NCBI GenBank assembly: GCA_964591565.1
Contig: CAZQEC010000036.1
Span: 1 to 9,961, forward strand
Length of the DNA: 9,961 nt
Source of the DNA: CAZQEC01 sp964591565
GTDB taxonomy: Bacteria > Patescibacteriota > UBA1384 > CAJBMM01
Reading direction: 5' to 3'
A model generated the notes under the pieces. The model was not told the origin of the DNA and did no database searches. It saw only the letters and a list, made by a program, of their open reading frames with translations. The position numbers and the translations under genes are program-made. How positions within the stretch are numbered: position 1 is the stretch's first letter; every line of letters starts with the position of its first letter. Positions 1-6,548 of this stretch are shown in pieces.

Positions 1-1017
1 ATGCGCAAATTATTTCCGTATCGTTCATGTACGACCATGCCCCACAAACCGTGTTTGCAATATCATATTAAACGCTGTAATGCGCCGTGTGTCGATCTCA
101 TTTCACAACCAGAATATCGCCGTACTATTAAACACATTGTCGCGCTACTTGAAGGTAAAAAAGCATACGTGATTAACCAATTAAAGCGGCAAATGCTCAC
201 GGCATCAAACCAGAAAATGTTTGAGCAAGCGACCATTTTGCGCAATCAATACTTAGGTCTGACACATTTGAAAGAAGCGGCGCGCATATCTGACAGCGAT
301 ATTGAGCTAGATCGGGATAAAATCAACTCGGCCATTCGGCAAAACATTCCAGCGCGCATTGAAGGTTATGATGTATCCAATCTAAATGGTCGTGAAGCCA
401 GCGTGGCCATGGTCGTTTTTGCTTATGGTCAGCCCGACAAGCGACACTACCGTCGCTTTACGATCAAAACGGTCATTGGACCAAACGATTACGCCATGTT
501 GCAAGAGGCGATTTCACGGCGATTAGCGCACGCTAGTGTGATGAATGGTGCTCGAGATTTAATCAATCCAAAAACTTGGGATATATCTGAAGATAATCTG
601 TGGCAATTGCCCGATTTGATGATAATTGATGGTGGAGCGGGTCAAATTGCGGCGGTTCAACGGGTTTTGCGCCAAGCTCAGGTTAACATCCCTCTTGTCG
701 GCATTGCCAAAGGTCCGACCCGTAAAGGCGAAGATTTATATTTTAGTCAAAAAATAGAATTTGCTGATATTAATATCATCCGCGCGGTGCGCGACGAGGC
801 CCATCGCTTTGCTGGCGCGCACCACCGTATTTTAAGATCAAAAGCATTGATCAAATCTGAGCTGGATAATATAGCGGGAATTGGACCGGTGGCGAAAAAA
901 GCGTTGATAAAAACATTTGGCTCGGTTGATCAAATTAAAAAGCAAAGCCCCGAGTCATTATCTGCGGTCGTTAATCGAAAGCAAGCCCGAACAGTTCACT
1001 CATATTTTATAGATTGA
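1..1017 (+). CDS. uvrC: UvrABC system protein C, C-terminal part (cut by window start)
   Basis: UvrC makes the dual incisions in nucleotide excision repair after UvrA/UvrB damage recognition. The visible 338 residues contain four cysteines (C10, C18, C26, C30) in the FPYRSC...PCL..HIKRC.APC context; the equivalent cysteines of E. coli UvrC are reported to bind an Fe-S cluster. A UVR/UvrB-binding helix pair follows at about 57-92. The RNase H-like 5'-incision nuclease keeps all four catalytic residues: D124 (EGYDVSN), D163 (GPNDY), D210 (IIDGGAGQ) and H268 (RDEAHRF). A helix-hairpin-helix domain (about 287-338, NIAGIGPVAKKAL) ends the protein. By alignment about 145 upstream residues, the GIY-YIG 3'-nuclease domain, lie outside the window, so the ATG at position 1 is very probably an internal Met. 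Family assignment is certain; the true start is not visible. Confidence 0.97.
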   Translation: MRKLFPYRSCTTMPHKPCLQYHIKRCNAPCVDLISQPEYRRTIKHIVALLEGKKAYVINQLKRQMLTASNQKMFEQATILRNQYLGLTHLKEAARISDSDIELDRDKINSAIRQNIPARIEGYDVSNLNGREASVAMVVFAYGQPDKRHYRRFTIKTVIGPNDYAMLQEAISRRLAHASVMNGARDLINPKTWDISEDNLWQLPDLMIIDGGAGQIAAVQRVLRQAQVNIPLVGIAKGPTRKGEDLYFSQKIEFADINIIRAVRDEAHRFAGAHHRILRSKALIKSELDNIAGIGPVAKKALIKTFGSVDQIKKQSPESLSAVVNRKQARTVHSYFID

Positions 1018-1039
1018 AAAAATAATTATGGATTTTTTA

Positions 1040-1086
1040 GTTAAGGGGTAGGGGGTTCGTTGCGATGTCACCCCCTTCCCCTTAAC
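1040..1086. terminator. Strong hairpin downstream of uvrC (terminator-like, no T-tract)
   Basis: Arms 1040-1055 and 1071-1086 pair over 16 positions with one mismatch (GTTAAGGGG.AGGGGG against its complement) around a 15-nt loop. It begins 23 bp after the uvrC stop. No run of T follows on either strand; the T-run at 1033-1038 precedes the plus-strand hairpin. It may therefore protect the mRNA 3' end or act as a weak or factor-dependent terminator. Confidence 0.45.
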
Positions 1087-1112
1087 AATCCCCACCCCTA
1101 CACGCTGTAGGA

Positions 1113-1140
1113 AAGAACTATTAGGAATAGTTCTTGTTTC
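1113..1140 (+). terminator. Perfect 10-bp hairpin with short U-rich tail
   Basis: AAGAACTATT (1113-1122) and AATAGTTCTT (1126-1135) are perfectly complementary around a 3-nt loop and are followed by GTTTC. A smaller hairpin (CCTAC 1097-1101 / GTAGG 1107-1111) lies just before it. With the hairpin at 1040-1086 this makes three tandem hairpins between uvrC and the next operon. This is the best candidate for an intrinsic uvrC terminator, although the U-tail is short. Confidence 0.45.
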
Positions 1141-1196
1141 AGAAATTAAATCGCATATGCACGCTAAAACAGAGTGATATAAAATATATTGAATCG

Positions 1197-1205
1197 TGAT
1201 ACAAT
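1197..1205 (+). promoter_or_regulatory. Candidate extended -10 promoter for the 1241-4159 operon
   Basis: TGATACAAT fits the TGnTATAAT extended -10 with one mismatch; the expected start is near 1212, about 29 nt before the ATG at 1241. A second possible extended -10 (TGATATAAA) lies at 1175-1183. No good -35 is visible for either. The hexamer TACAAT is also the left arm of a small inverted repeat, TACAAT-TATT-ATTGTA (1200-1215), that would overlap the start site. Confidence 0.4.
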
Positions 1206-1240
1206 TATTATTGTAAACTGATTATTAACTGGGACATATT

Positions 1241-2287
1241 ATGGCCGATGCACTATCGTTTGATCCAAGTGGTTCGGCAACATCACCCGATCTTTATCGT
1301 TTAATGTCGCGAATGCCCGGCGAGGCGGATCGCATCGCGTTTTTAGAAAATGTGTATAAACGAATGGAGAAATGTAAGCCATCGGATATGCGTTGTAAAA
1401 TGATTTTTCAACAAATTACTACCCTTTTAGCCCCATTTTATGAAAGTCAAAAACGTTGGTTGGATGCCGGTAGATTATTTGAAGAGAGTGCGTATTATGA
1501 ACAAGCCCTGGGCGATTATTTGAAGGAAGACGCCTTTGGTGACGCGGCGCGGTGTGCCGAACTGTCGGGCGATTTAAAGGCGGCCGAGCAACTTTATTTG
1601 AAAGCCAATATGCTCCTGCACGCCGCCGAAGTGTCGCTTGGTTTAGGCGATCAAGAAAAATCTCGGAATATGTTTGTGAAGGCCATTAGTTATTTTGTGG
1701 AGCAAAAGGATTTTCGTCAGGCGGCACTGGCGGCCGAAAAGGCCGGTATGATGAAAGAGTCCCTATTGCTCCAATCAGATCAAATAGAGCACGTTGGATA
1801 TGTGGATTCTAAACTAATGTATCAGGATTTAGTTGAGCGGGCGATTAATATAGGCGATATTGAATTGGCGCTTGATTTAGCGACGCGCGGAGAGTTGTAC
1901 GACAAGGCGATTGATTTAGCGCTCAAAAATAATCGTATTGACGCTGTGCCCAAGTATTATCAACAATATCTTGATTCAAAATATGCCCACGAACGAGCGC
2001 CAATTTTCCAGCGATATTTAGCGTTTTTAACTGAACATGGCACGGTGGGTGCGGTTAAGACCGCAGTGCGTAATGAAGTTGAGTTTTTGAAAAAAGATGA
2101 GGAATTTATGGCGGCGGCCAATTTGGCTAACGAGGCCAAAATGCCAGAAGCCCAATCGTTATATAGGCGCGCTATGGAGTTGTCGGAGAGCAAAGCCGAT
2201 TTTGCCCTAGCGGCTCTGGCGGCGACGAAACTGGGGTTATCTGCAGAGGCCGATTATTATCGTAATTTAGCCACATTTGTGGGGTAG
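1241..2287 (+). CDS. TPR-like alpha-solenoid protein of unknown function
   Basis: I do not recognise a named family. The 348 residues are almost entirely helical and show degenerate tandem helix pairs from about residue 70 on, with recurrent A..AE..G/L..A..LY spacing: DAARCAELSGDLKAAEQLY (101-119), HAAEVSLGLGDQEKSRNMF (127-145), QAALAAEKAGMMKESLL (160-176), ELALDLATRGELYDKAIDLA (208-227) and AANLANEAKMPEAQSLYRRA (292-311). This is the look of TPR or related alpha-solenoid scaffolds that bind other proteins. There is no signal peptide or membrane segment, so it is probably cytosolic. The ATG at 1241 has only a weak GGGA upstream. The stop is 4 bp before tpiA, so it is very likely co-transcribed with tpiA and pgk. 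A scaffold or regulatory role for the glycolytic enzymes is only an inference from position. Confidence 0.85.
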   Translation: MADALSFDPSGSATSPDLYRLMSRMPGEADRIAFLENVYKRMEKCKPSDMRCKMIFQQITTLLAPFYESQKRWLDAGRLFEESAYYEQALGDYLKEDAFGDAARCAELSGDLKAAEQLYLKANMLLHAAEVSLGLGDQEKSRNMFVKAISYFVEQKDFRQAALAAEKAGMMKESLLLQSDQIEHVGYVDSKLMYQDLVERAINIGDIELALDLATRGELYDKAIDLALKNNRIDAVPKYYQQYLDSKYAHERAPIFQRYLAFLTEHGTVGAVKTAVRNEVEFLKKDEEFMAAANLANEAKMPEAQSLYRRAMELSESKADFALAALAATKLGLSAEADYYRNLATFVG

Positions 2288-2291
2288 CAAA

Positions 2292-3029
2292 ATGAAGTCA
2301 TTAGTGGTAGCAAATTGGAAAATGAATACAAGTCTAGCTGATGCCGTGGTGCTGGCGACGCTTGTGAGAAATCAACTGCAAGATTTATCTAGCGCCGAAG
2401 TGGTGTTGTGTCCGCCGTACGTATGGTTGCAAGAGGTGGCGGCGGTGTTAGAAATTGCCGCGCCGCATCTGCGTTTAGGAGCGCAAAATTGTCACCCCGG
2501 GCATTTTGGCGCCATGACTGGTGAAGTATCAACGGCGATGTTGAAAGATTTGTGTTCGTACGTGATCGTCGGGCACTCCGAGCGCCGAGCACATTTTAAA
2601 GAATCGAGCGATGAAGTGAGCGACAAAGTGCAAAGCGTGTTGCAAAATGGTATGACGCCAATTTTGTGCGTCGGGGAACTTTCAAAATCATCTCACAGTA
2701 TTGATTTGGTGATTGATCAGCTGAAAAAAAGTCTCGAAGGTGTTTCGCGCGATGAACAAGTGAATGTCGTCATTGCTTATGAGCCGGTGTGGTCAATTAG
2801 TACTAACACGAGCGGTGAATTGGCAACTGGTGAATATGCGACTGAAGTGATTGGTCGCCTGAAACAACATTTACCGCCTGATACTATGGCGTTGTACGGT
2901 GGCAGTGTTAATGAGGAAAATATCGCAGACTTCATTAAGCACGATACAATCGACGGCGTGTTGGTTGGGGGGGCTAGTTTGAAAGCCAAACAGTTTGTAG
3001 AAATAGCCCAAAAAGTGGATAAGCGATGA
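2292..3029 (+). CDS. tpiA: Triose-phosphate isomerase with a divergent catalytic loop 6
   Basis: Interconverts dihydroxyacetone phosphate and glyceraldehyde 3-phosphate in glycolysis. The 245-residue protein has the TIM-barrel active-site set: N8 and K10 (NWKMN), H95 (VGHSERR) and E164 (AYEPVW), plus the phosphate-gripping YGGSV (202-206) and LVGGASL (224-230). The ATG at 2292 is chosen over the in-frame TTG at 2277 because MKSLVVANWKMN matches the family N-terminus and GGGG at 2281-2284 can serve as ribosome binding site. The flexible lid after PVW, usually AIGTGKTA, reads SISTNTSGELA here, so GTGK is lost and about three residues are gained. The last bases overlap the pgk start (ATGA), indicating translational coupling. 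Function is secure from the catalytic residues; kinetics may differ. Confidence 0.96.
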   Translation: MKSLVVANWKMNTSLADAVVLATLVRNQLQDLSSAEVVLCPPYVWLQEVAAVLEIAAPHLRLGAQNCHPGHFGAMTGEVSTAMLKDLCSYVIVGHSERRAHFKESSDEVSDKVQSVLQNGMTPILCVGELSKSSHSIDLVIDQLKKSLEGVSRDEQVNVVIAYEPVWSISTNTSGELATGEYATEVIGRLKQHLPPDTMALYGGSVNEENIADFIKHDTIDGVLVGGASLKAKQFVEIAQKVDKR

Positions 3030-4159
3030 ATTTACGCGTAGTTAAACCAAGCGATGTGACGGGCAAACGGGTTTTGTGTCGATTTGATTTTAACGTACCC
3101 TTAAGCGAAACAGATCAGGGTGGCGCGCGGGCTATTTTAGACGCTCACAAAATCGATCAGTCGCTAGAAACTATTCAGCTAATAGTTAACGCTGGTGCTA
3201 GTGAAATTGTAATGATGTCGCATTTAGGTCAGCCGACCGGTGTTGATCCAAATTTATCACTAGGTCCGGTGGCAGATTACTTGGCGTTAAAGTTGAATCA
3301 GTCGCATCAGTTCGGTGCGAAGAAACTGACCAAAGGCGATTTTGAAGCTTTTAAGGTTGCTGAGAATTTGTATTTGCTTGAGAACGTTCGATTTAATAAA
3401 GGTGAAGAAAACTCTGATCCGACGTTAGCCAAGCGGTATGCAACACTGGGCGATGTTTTTATATTTGACGCATTTGCAAGCGCTCATCGAAACCACGCCT
3501 CGACGGTCGGGGTATTGGATATTTTGCCTAGTTTTGCCGGGCTATTGATCGCCAAAGAGGTTAAATATCTCTCTTCGATTCGTGACGGTGCTAAACATCC
3601 ATTTGTGACAATTATCGGTGGGGCTAAAATTGTGGATAAACTGCCGATTATTGATTCGTTAATGACAAAAGTTGATACTTTTCTGGTCGGAGGCGCGGTG
3701 GCTAATACTTTTTTGAAGGCGAGTGGAGAGGATGTAAAACAATCGATAATTGATGCTCAAAATGTTGAAACCGCGCGTGAAATAATTGAAAAATTGGGCG
3801 ATCGGCTGGTGTTGCCGGTGGATCATATTTGGGACAATGATTCTATTGTGGATATTGGTCCAAAAACCACTATGTTGTTTGAAGATCGTTTAACCGACGC
3901 GGCAACAGTGTTATGGAACGGCAATTTAGGTAAAACTGAAGATCGTCAATTCAGTCGGGGATCTTTATTAATCACTGATTTTTTGTCTCGATTGACTGAG
4001 AAAACGCGCGTTATTGCTGGCGGAGACACGGCATCGTTTGTACGTAAGCACAATTTAGCCGACCAAATGACTTTTGTGTCCACTGGTGGCGGGGCAACAC
4101 TCGACTTTTTGGCGGGTCAAGAGATGCCGGTATTGAAGAAACTAGAAGATGGGTTTTAG
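3026..4159 (+). CDS. pgk: Phosphoglycerate kinase, compact and divergent
   Basis: Transfers phosphate between 1,3-bisphosphoglycerate and ADP, the first ATP-yielding step of glycolysis. At 377 residues it is slightly short for the family (about 390-415). Visible motifs are RFDFNVPL (19-26), SHLGQP (65-70), LLENVRF (117-123), FDAFASAHRNHAS (147-159), GGAKIVDK, GGAVANTF, WNGNLGKTE, AGGDTAS and STGGGAT near the C-terminus. By my alignment to yeast PGK, R21, D23, N25, H62, R121 and R168 of the substrate site are kept, but R38 is replaced by K42 and R65 by Q69. The usual NDAFG and WNGPMGVFE are also altered. It overlaps tpiA by 4 bp as the last gene of the operon. PGK identity is firm; the substitutions raise a question about catalytic rate, not about the family. 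Confidence 0.96.
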   Translation: MNLRVVKPSDVTGKRVLCRFDFNVPLSETDQGGARAILDAHKIDQSLETIQLIVNAGASEIVMMSHLGQPTGVDPNLSLGPVADYLALKLNQSHQFGAKKLTKGDFEAFKVAENLYLLENVRFNKGEENSDPTLAKRYATLGDVFIFDAFASAHRNHASTVGVLDILPSFAGLLIAKEVKYLSSIRDGAKHPFVTIIGGAKIVDKLPIIDSLMTKVDTFLVGGAVANTFLKASGEDVKQSIIDAQNVETAREIIEKLGDRLVLPVDHIWDNDSIVDIGPKTTMLFEDRLTDAATVLWNGNLGKTEDRQFSRGSLLITDFLSRLTEKTRVIAGGDTASFVRKHNLADQMTFVSTGGGATLDFLAGQEMPVLKKLEDGF

Positions 4160-4181
4160 TTGATTATTACAAGTAAAAGCG

Positions 4182-4217
4182 TATTTACAAAAAACCACAC
4201 TCGTCAGTCTGTAAATA
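4182..4217. promoter_or_regulatory. Inverted repeat, candidate operator of the nucleotidyltransferase module
   Basis: TATTTACA (4182-4189) and TGTAAATA (4210-4217) are perfect inverted copies separated by 20 bp. The right arm covers the -35 position of the promoter at 4230-4238, so a bound repressor would block RNA polymerase. This fits the autoregulation common in toxin-antitoxin operons. The sequence is AT-rich, so chance is possible. Confidence 0.35.
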
Positions 4218-4229
4218 AGTGTAGAAACT

Positions 4230-4238
4230 TGGTACAAT
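4230..4238 (+). promoter_or_regulatory. Extended -10 promoter predicting a leaderless mRNA
   Basis: TGGTACAAT is an extended -10 (TGn plus TACAAT). Seven bases after its end is 4245, the A of the next ATG, so the transcript would start at the initiation codon. No Shine-Dalgarno-like sequence lies before this ATG, which agrees with leaderless initiation. The -35 (TGTAAA, 4210-4215) is weak. Confidence 0.5.
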
Positions 4239-4244
4239 ATAAGT

Positions 4245-4514
4245 ATGACCAACGATTATCAATGGTATACACCGAATAAATCAACTCAATCTGCGGACGG
4301 TTTTCATCAAGTTATGGCTTTGGGGAAAATAGATGAAATTCACGCCGTTATCGCTGATTTGGGACTTGATCAATCTCAAAAACTTTTTATTGAATTCCCA
4401 GCAAAAGTTTATTATCCCGCCACTTATTTTTTTATCAAAAACTATATTCTAAAGATAACCGAGAATTTGGATGAGCAACAATATTTCAAAATTTCACCTA
4501 GAACTATTAGATAG
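4245..4514 (+). CDS. Small protein upstream of AbiEii-like nucleotidyltransferase, possible antitoxin
   Basis: The 89-residue protein has a central stretch, HQVMALGKIDEIHAVIADLG (21-40), followed by KLFIEFPAKVYYPATYFF (46-63). This resembles, from memory, the small proteins often encoded just ahead of AbiEii-type nucleotidyltransferase genes, with an LxxGxxxDI....LG pattern and then a K/R-x-hydrophobic-x-P-A segment. In such pairs the upstream gene is usually the putative antitoxin. No helix-turn-helix is obvious by eye, so its ability to bind the nearby inverted repeat is unproven. Its 3' end overlaps the next gene by 44 nt in another frame, which suggests translational coupling. The ATG lies at the predicted transcription start. 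The role as antitoxin rests on context. Confidence 0.75.
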   Translation: MTNDYQWYTPNKSTQSADGFHQVMALGKIDEIHAVIADLGLDQSQKLFIEFPAKVYYPATYFFIKNYILKITENLDEQQYFKISPRTIR

Positions 4515-5124
4515 CCATCGTCAAATTATTTTTGATCAGCTAGCGTCTAATTTTCCTGGTTGTATTCTCGGAGGCGGCACTGCTCTGGCACTTCAGATTT
4601 ATCATCGTAAATCATACGATTTTGATTTCTTTAATCGCGAACCTATTGATAAAGGTTTGCTTACGAAATTAAAAAATTGTTTGGCTGTTCAAAATGTTGA
4701 AGTTGATAACGAAAACGAATTAACCGTTTTAACTGACCAAAAAATAAAGATTAGTTTTATCTACTATCCTTTCCCAAGTTTTTTTGATCGTGACATTCTT
4801 GTTGATAAATATCATATTTTTAGTATAGAAGACATCGCAATCCAAAAATGTTACACCATTGGTCGAAGAGGAGCATATCGAGACTATTTTGATCTTTATT
4901 CCGTATTGGTCAATCATTATATGACTTTAGAAGAAATAATTAGTGGCGCCGAAAAAGCTTACGGTAATCTTTTTAGCACTAAATTATTTTTACAACAACT
5001 TGTATATTTTGGCGATATTACTGAATACGGAATAGAATCACCGACCGATGATATTGTTGTGCCAACGGTCGAAGCTGTCAAAACATTTTTATCCGGGCAG
5101 GTTGTAAGCTATCTTGAAAAATAA
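4471..5124 (+). CDS. AbiEii/AbiGii-type nucleotidyltransferase (putative toxin)
   Basis: A 217-residue protein of the nucleotidyltransferase superfamily group that includes AbiEii. Visible motifs are GGGTALAL (34-41), the H-R-x-SYDFDFF segment with acidic pair D50 and D52 (metal binding), a beta strand with KISFIYYPFP (91-102), SIEDIAIQKCYTI (118-130) and the RGAYRDYFDLY signature (133-143) typical of the family. AbiEii-type toxins modify RNA by adding nucleotides (known for the family); the substrate here is unknown. The ATG at 4471 has only a weak GAGAA upstream and probably depends on translation of the overlapping partner. Lying between pgk and tig, the pair looks like an accessory insertion in a housekeeping region. 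It could also be a domesticated, non-toxic enzyme. Confidence 0.87.
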   Translation: MSNNISKFHLELLDSHRQIIFDQLASNFPGCILGGGTALALQIYHRKSYDFDFFNREPIDKGLLTKLKNCLAVQNVEVDNENELTVLTDQKIKISFIYYPFPSFFDRDILVDKYHIFSIEDIAIQKCYTIGRRGAYRDYFDLYSVLVNHYMTLEEIISGAEKAYGNLFSTKLFLQQLVYFGDITEYGIESPTDDIVVPTVEAVKTFLSGQVVSYLEK

Positions 5125-5206
5125 AAGGATATATGGTTCTAGCTATTATTGATAGAATCGGGTAAAATCATTCTGTTAAACAGCTGTTATTGATTGGAAG
5201 GAATAC

Positions 5207-6376
5207 ATGAAATCAGAAATAAAGAGATTACCCCGTTCACGAGTTAGGATCAACATCAAATTGACCGACGATGAAGTAGACGAACACCGCGGGCATGTTT
5301 TAGACGAATACGCTCAATCAACTAAATTACCCGGGTTTCGGCAGGGTAAAGCGCCACGAGCTTTGATTGAATCTCATATTGGAACAGAGACAATTGACGC
5401 CGAAGTGCGTAGTCATTCCATTACTGATGCTTATTTTGAGGCGGTCAAACAGCATAATTTACACCCTCTGCAGGGTCCAAGCGTTTCGGAGGTTAAAGAT
5501 ACGGATGGCTTATCGTTTGTGGCCGAGGTGGATTGTTTGCCGGAAGTGAAAATTAAAGATTGGAAAGGTATTCGGGTTAAACATACCGTGACACGGGAAA
5601 TATCCGACTCCGATATTGAAAAAGTGCTGTTACATTTGCAAAAGGAGCGAGCCAAATTGCTGGATGTTGAGCGACCGTTAAAAAAAGGTGATTTTGCAAA
5701 CATTTCATATTCAGGCAAATTAGGTGGGGTGGCACAGGAAAATATGACCAGCAAACATCATCCATTGGTTGTGGGCGAAGGGACGTTAATTCCCGGATTT
5801 GAAGATGAGTTAATTGGCATGAAAGCAAGTGAGACAAAAACCTTTCAGATCAGTTTTCCCAAAGATTACGCCGATAAAGCGGCATCGGGCAAAAGAGCCG
5901 AATTCACAGTAACTCTAGATTCAATGAAGGAGCTGGAACTGCCGACGCTTAATGAGGTGTTTGCCAAAGATTTTGGCAAGAGTTCAGTTGATGAATTAAA
6001 GTCGGCTATAAAAGAACAATTGGAGCAGGAGGTCGAGGTAGAATCTATAGCCAAGTTGCAGGACGAAGTGTTAGCTAAATTAGTGGAACGCACCAATGCC
6101 GATTTGCCCCAAATTGTGATTGACGAGGAAATTGATCGATTGATTAAGTCAATGCAAGATCGGCTGAAGCTAAACGACGAGCAATTCCGTATCTATTTAG
6201 AAAAACAGGGTAAAGATTTAGCTCAGTTACAAAAAGAAGCCGAAGCACAAGCAACCAAAAATGCTTTAGTCGGCTTGGCACTCGGGTCAATAATGGAAGA
6301 GTTAGATATTGATCCTCATGAAAAAGACTCGGCCAAAAAGGTGATTGATTTGTTGGTTGAGGGAGCAAGCAAGTAG
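5207..6376 (+). CDS. tig: Trigger factor, ribosome-associated chaperone and prolyl isomerase
   Basis: Trigger factor binds near the ribosomal exit tunnel and shelters nascent chains. The 389-residue protein has the N-terminal ribosome-binding domain with the signature loop GFRQGKAP (43-50, the FRxGK motif), an FKBP-type peptidyl-prolyl isomerase domain (about 158-242, from GDFANISYSGKL through LIPGFEDELIGM to AEFTVTLDSM) and a helical C-terminal chaperone domain (about 245-389) rich in charged coiled segments. It is shorter than the roughly 430 residues of E. coli, mainly in the C-terminal arm. GGAAGGAA at 5196-5203 is a good ribosome binding site for the ATG at 5207. It lies upstream of clpP, a common arrangement, but clpP has its own promoter and no clpX follows in this window. 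Confidence 0.97.
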   Translation: MKSEIKRLPRSRVRINIKLTDDEVDEHRGHVLDEYAQSTKLPGFRQGKAPRALIESHIGTETIDAEVRSHSITDAYFEAVKQHNLHPLQGPSVSEVKDTDGLSFVAEVDCLPEVKIKDWKGIRVKHTVTREISDSDIEKVLLHLQKERAKLLDVERPLKKGDFANISYSGKLGGVAQENMTSKHHPLVVGEGTLIPGFEDELIGMKASETKTFQISFPKDYADKAASGKRAEFTVTLDSMKELELPTLNEVFAKDFGKSSVDELKSAIKEQLEQEVEVESIAKLQDEVLAKLVERTNADLPQIVIDEEIDRLIKSMQDRLKLNDEQFRIYLEKQGKDLAQLQKEAEAQATKNALVGLALGSIMEELDIDPHEKDSAKKVIDLLVEGASK

Positions 6377-6442
6377 CTGGTGGTGAGGAAATGAAAGCAG
6401 GCATGTGATCATAATCTGACAATATATTAGAATATTCCAAGA

Positions 6443-6480
6443 TTATCCATTATCCACTATCATTTTTCCATTTCCTTCCA
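6443..6480. repeat. Pyrimidine-rich low-complexity tract in the tig-clpP gap
   Basis: TTATCCA occurs twice in tandem (6443-6449 and 6450-6456) and is followed by CATTTTTCC and TTTCCTTCC. Similar words (TTATCCATTTTCCGTCTTCC) form the right end of the first 16S insertion at 9138-9157. The rest of the tig-clpP gap holds no ORF I would support and no clear terminator. Confidence 0.4.
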
Positions 6481-6492
6481 TGTAAAGTGTAC

Positions 6493-6521
6493 TTGACATT
6501 ATTCACTCATTTTAATATCAT
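6493..6521 (+). promoter_or_regulatory. Candidate clpP promoter
   Basis: TTGACA (6493-6498), a 17-bp spacer and TATCAT (6516-6521) match the sigma-70 consensus in 11 of 12 positions, giving a start near 6528 and a leader of about 20 nt with a good ribosome binding site. A perfect TATAAT at 6526-6531 is also present but has no partner -35 at the right distance. I see no CIRCE or CtsR-type operator. Confidence 0.6.
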
Positions 6522-6548
6522 GATGTATAATCTAATCAAAGGAGACTT

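Noticed and set aside
2277..2291. TTG at 2277 as the tpiA start
   Set aside because: It would add five residues not seen in the family and overlap the upstream gene; the ATG at 2292 gives the standard N-terminus with GGGG correctly spaced upstream.
5179..5188. AACAGCTGTT palindrome upstream of tig as an operator
   Set aside because: A 10-bp palindrome is weak evidence alone; it overlaps an alternative small hairpin (CTGT-TAA-ACAG) and no promoter is clearly tied to it.
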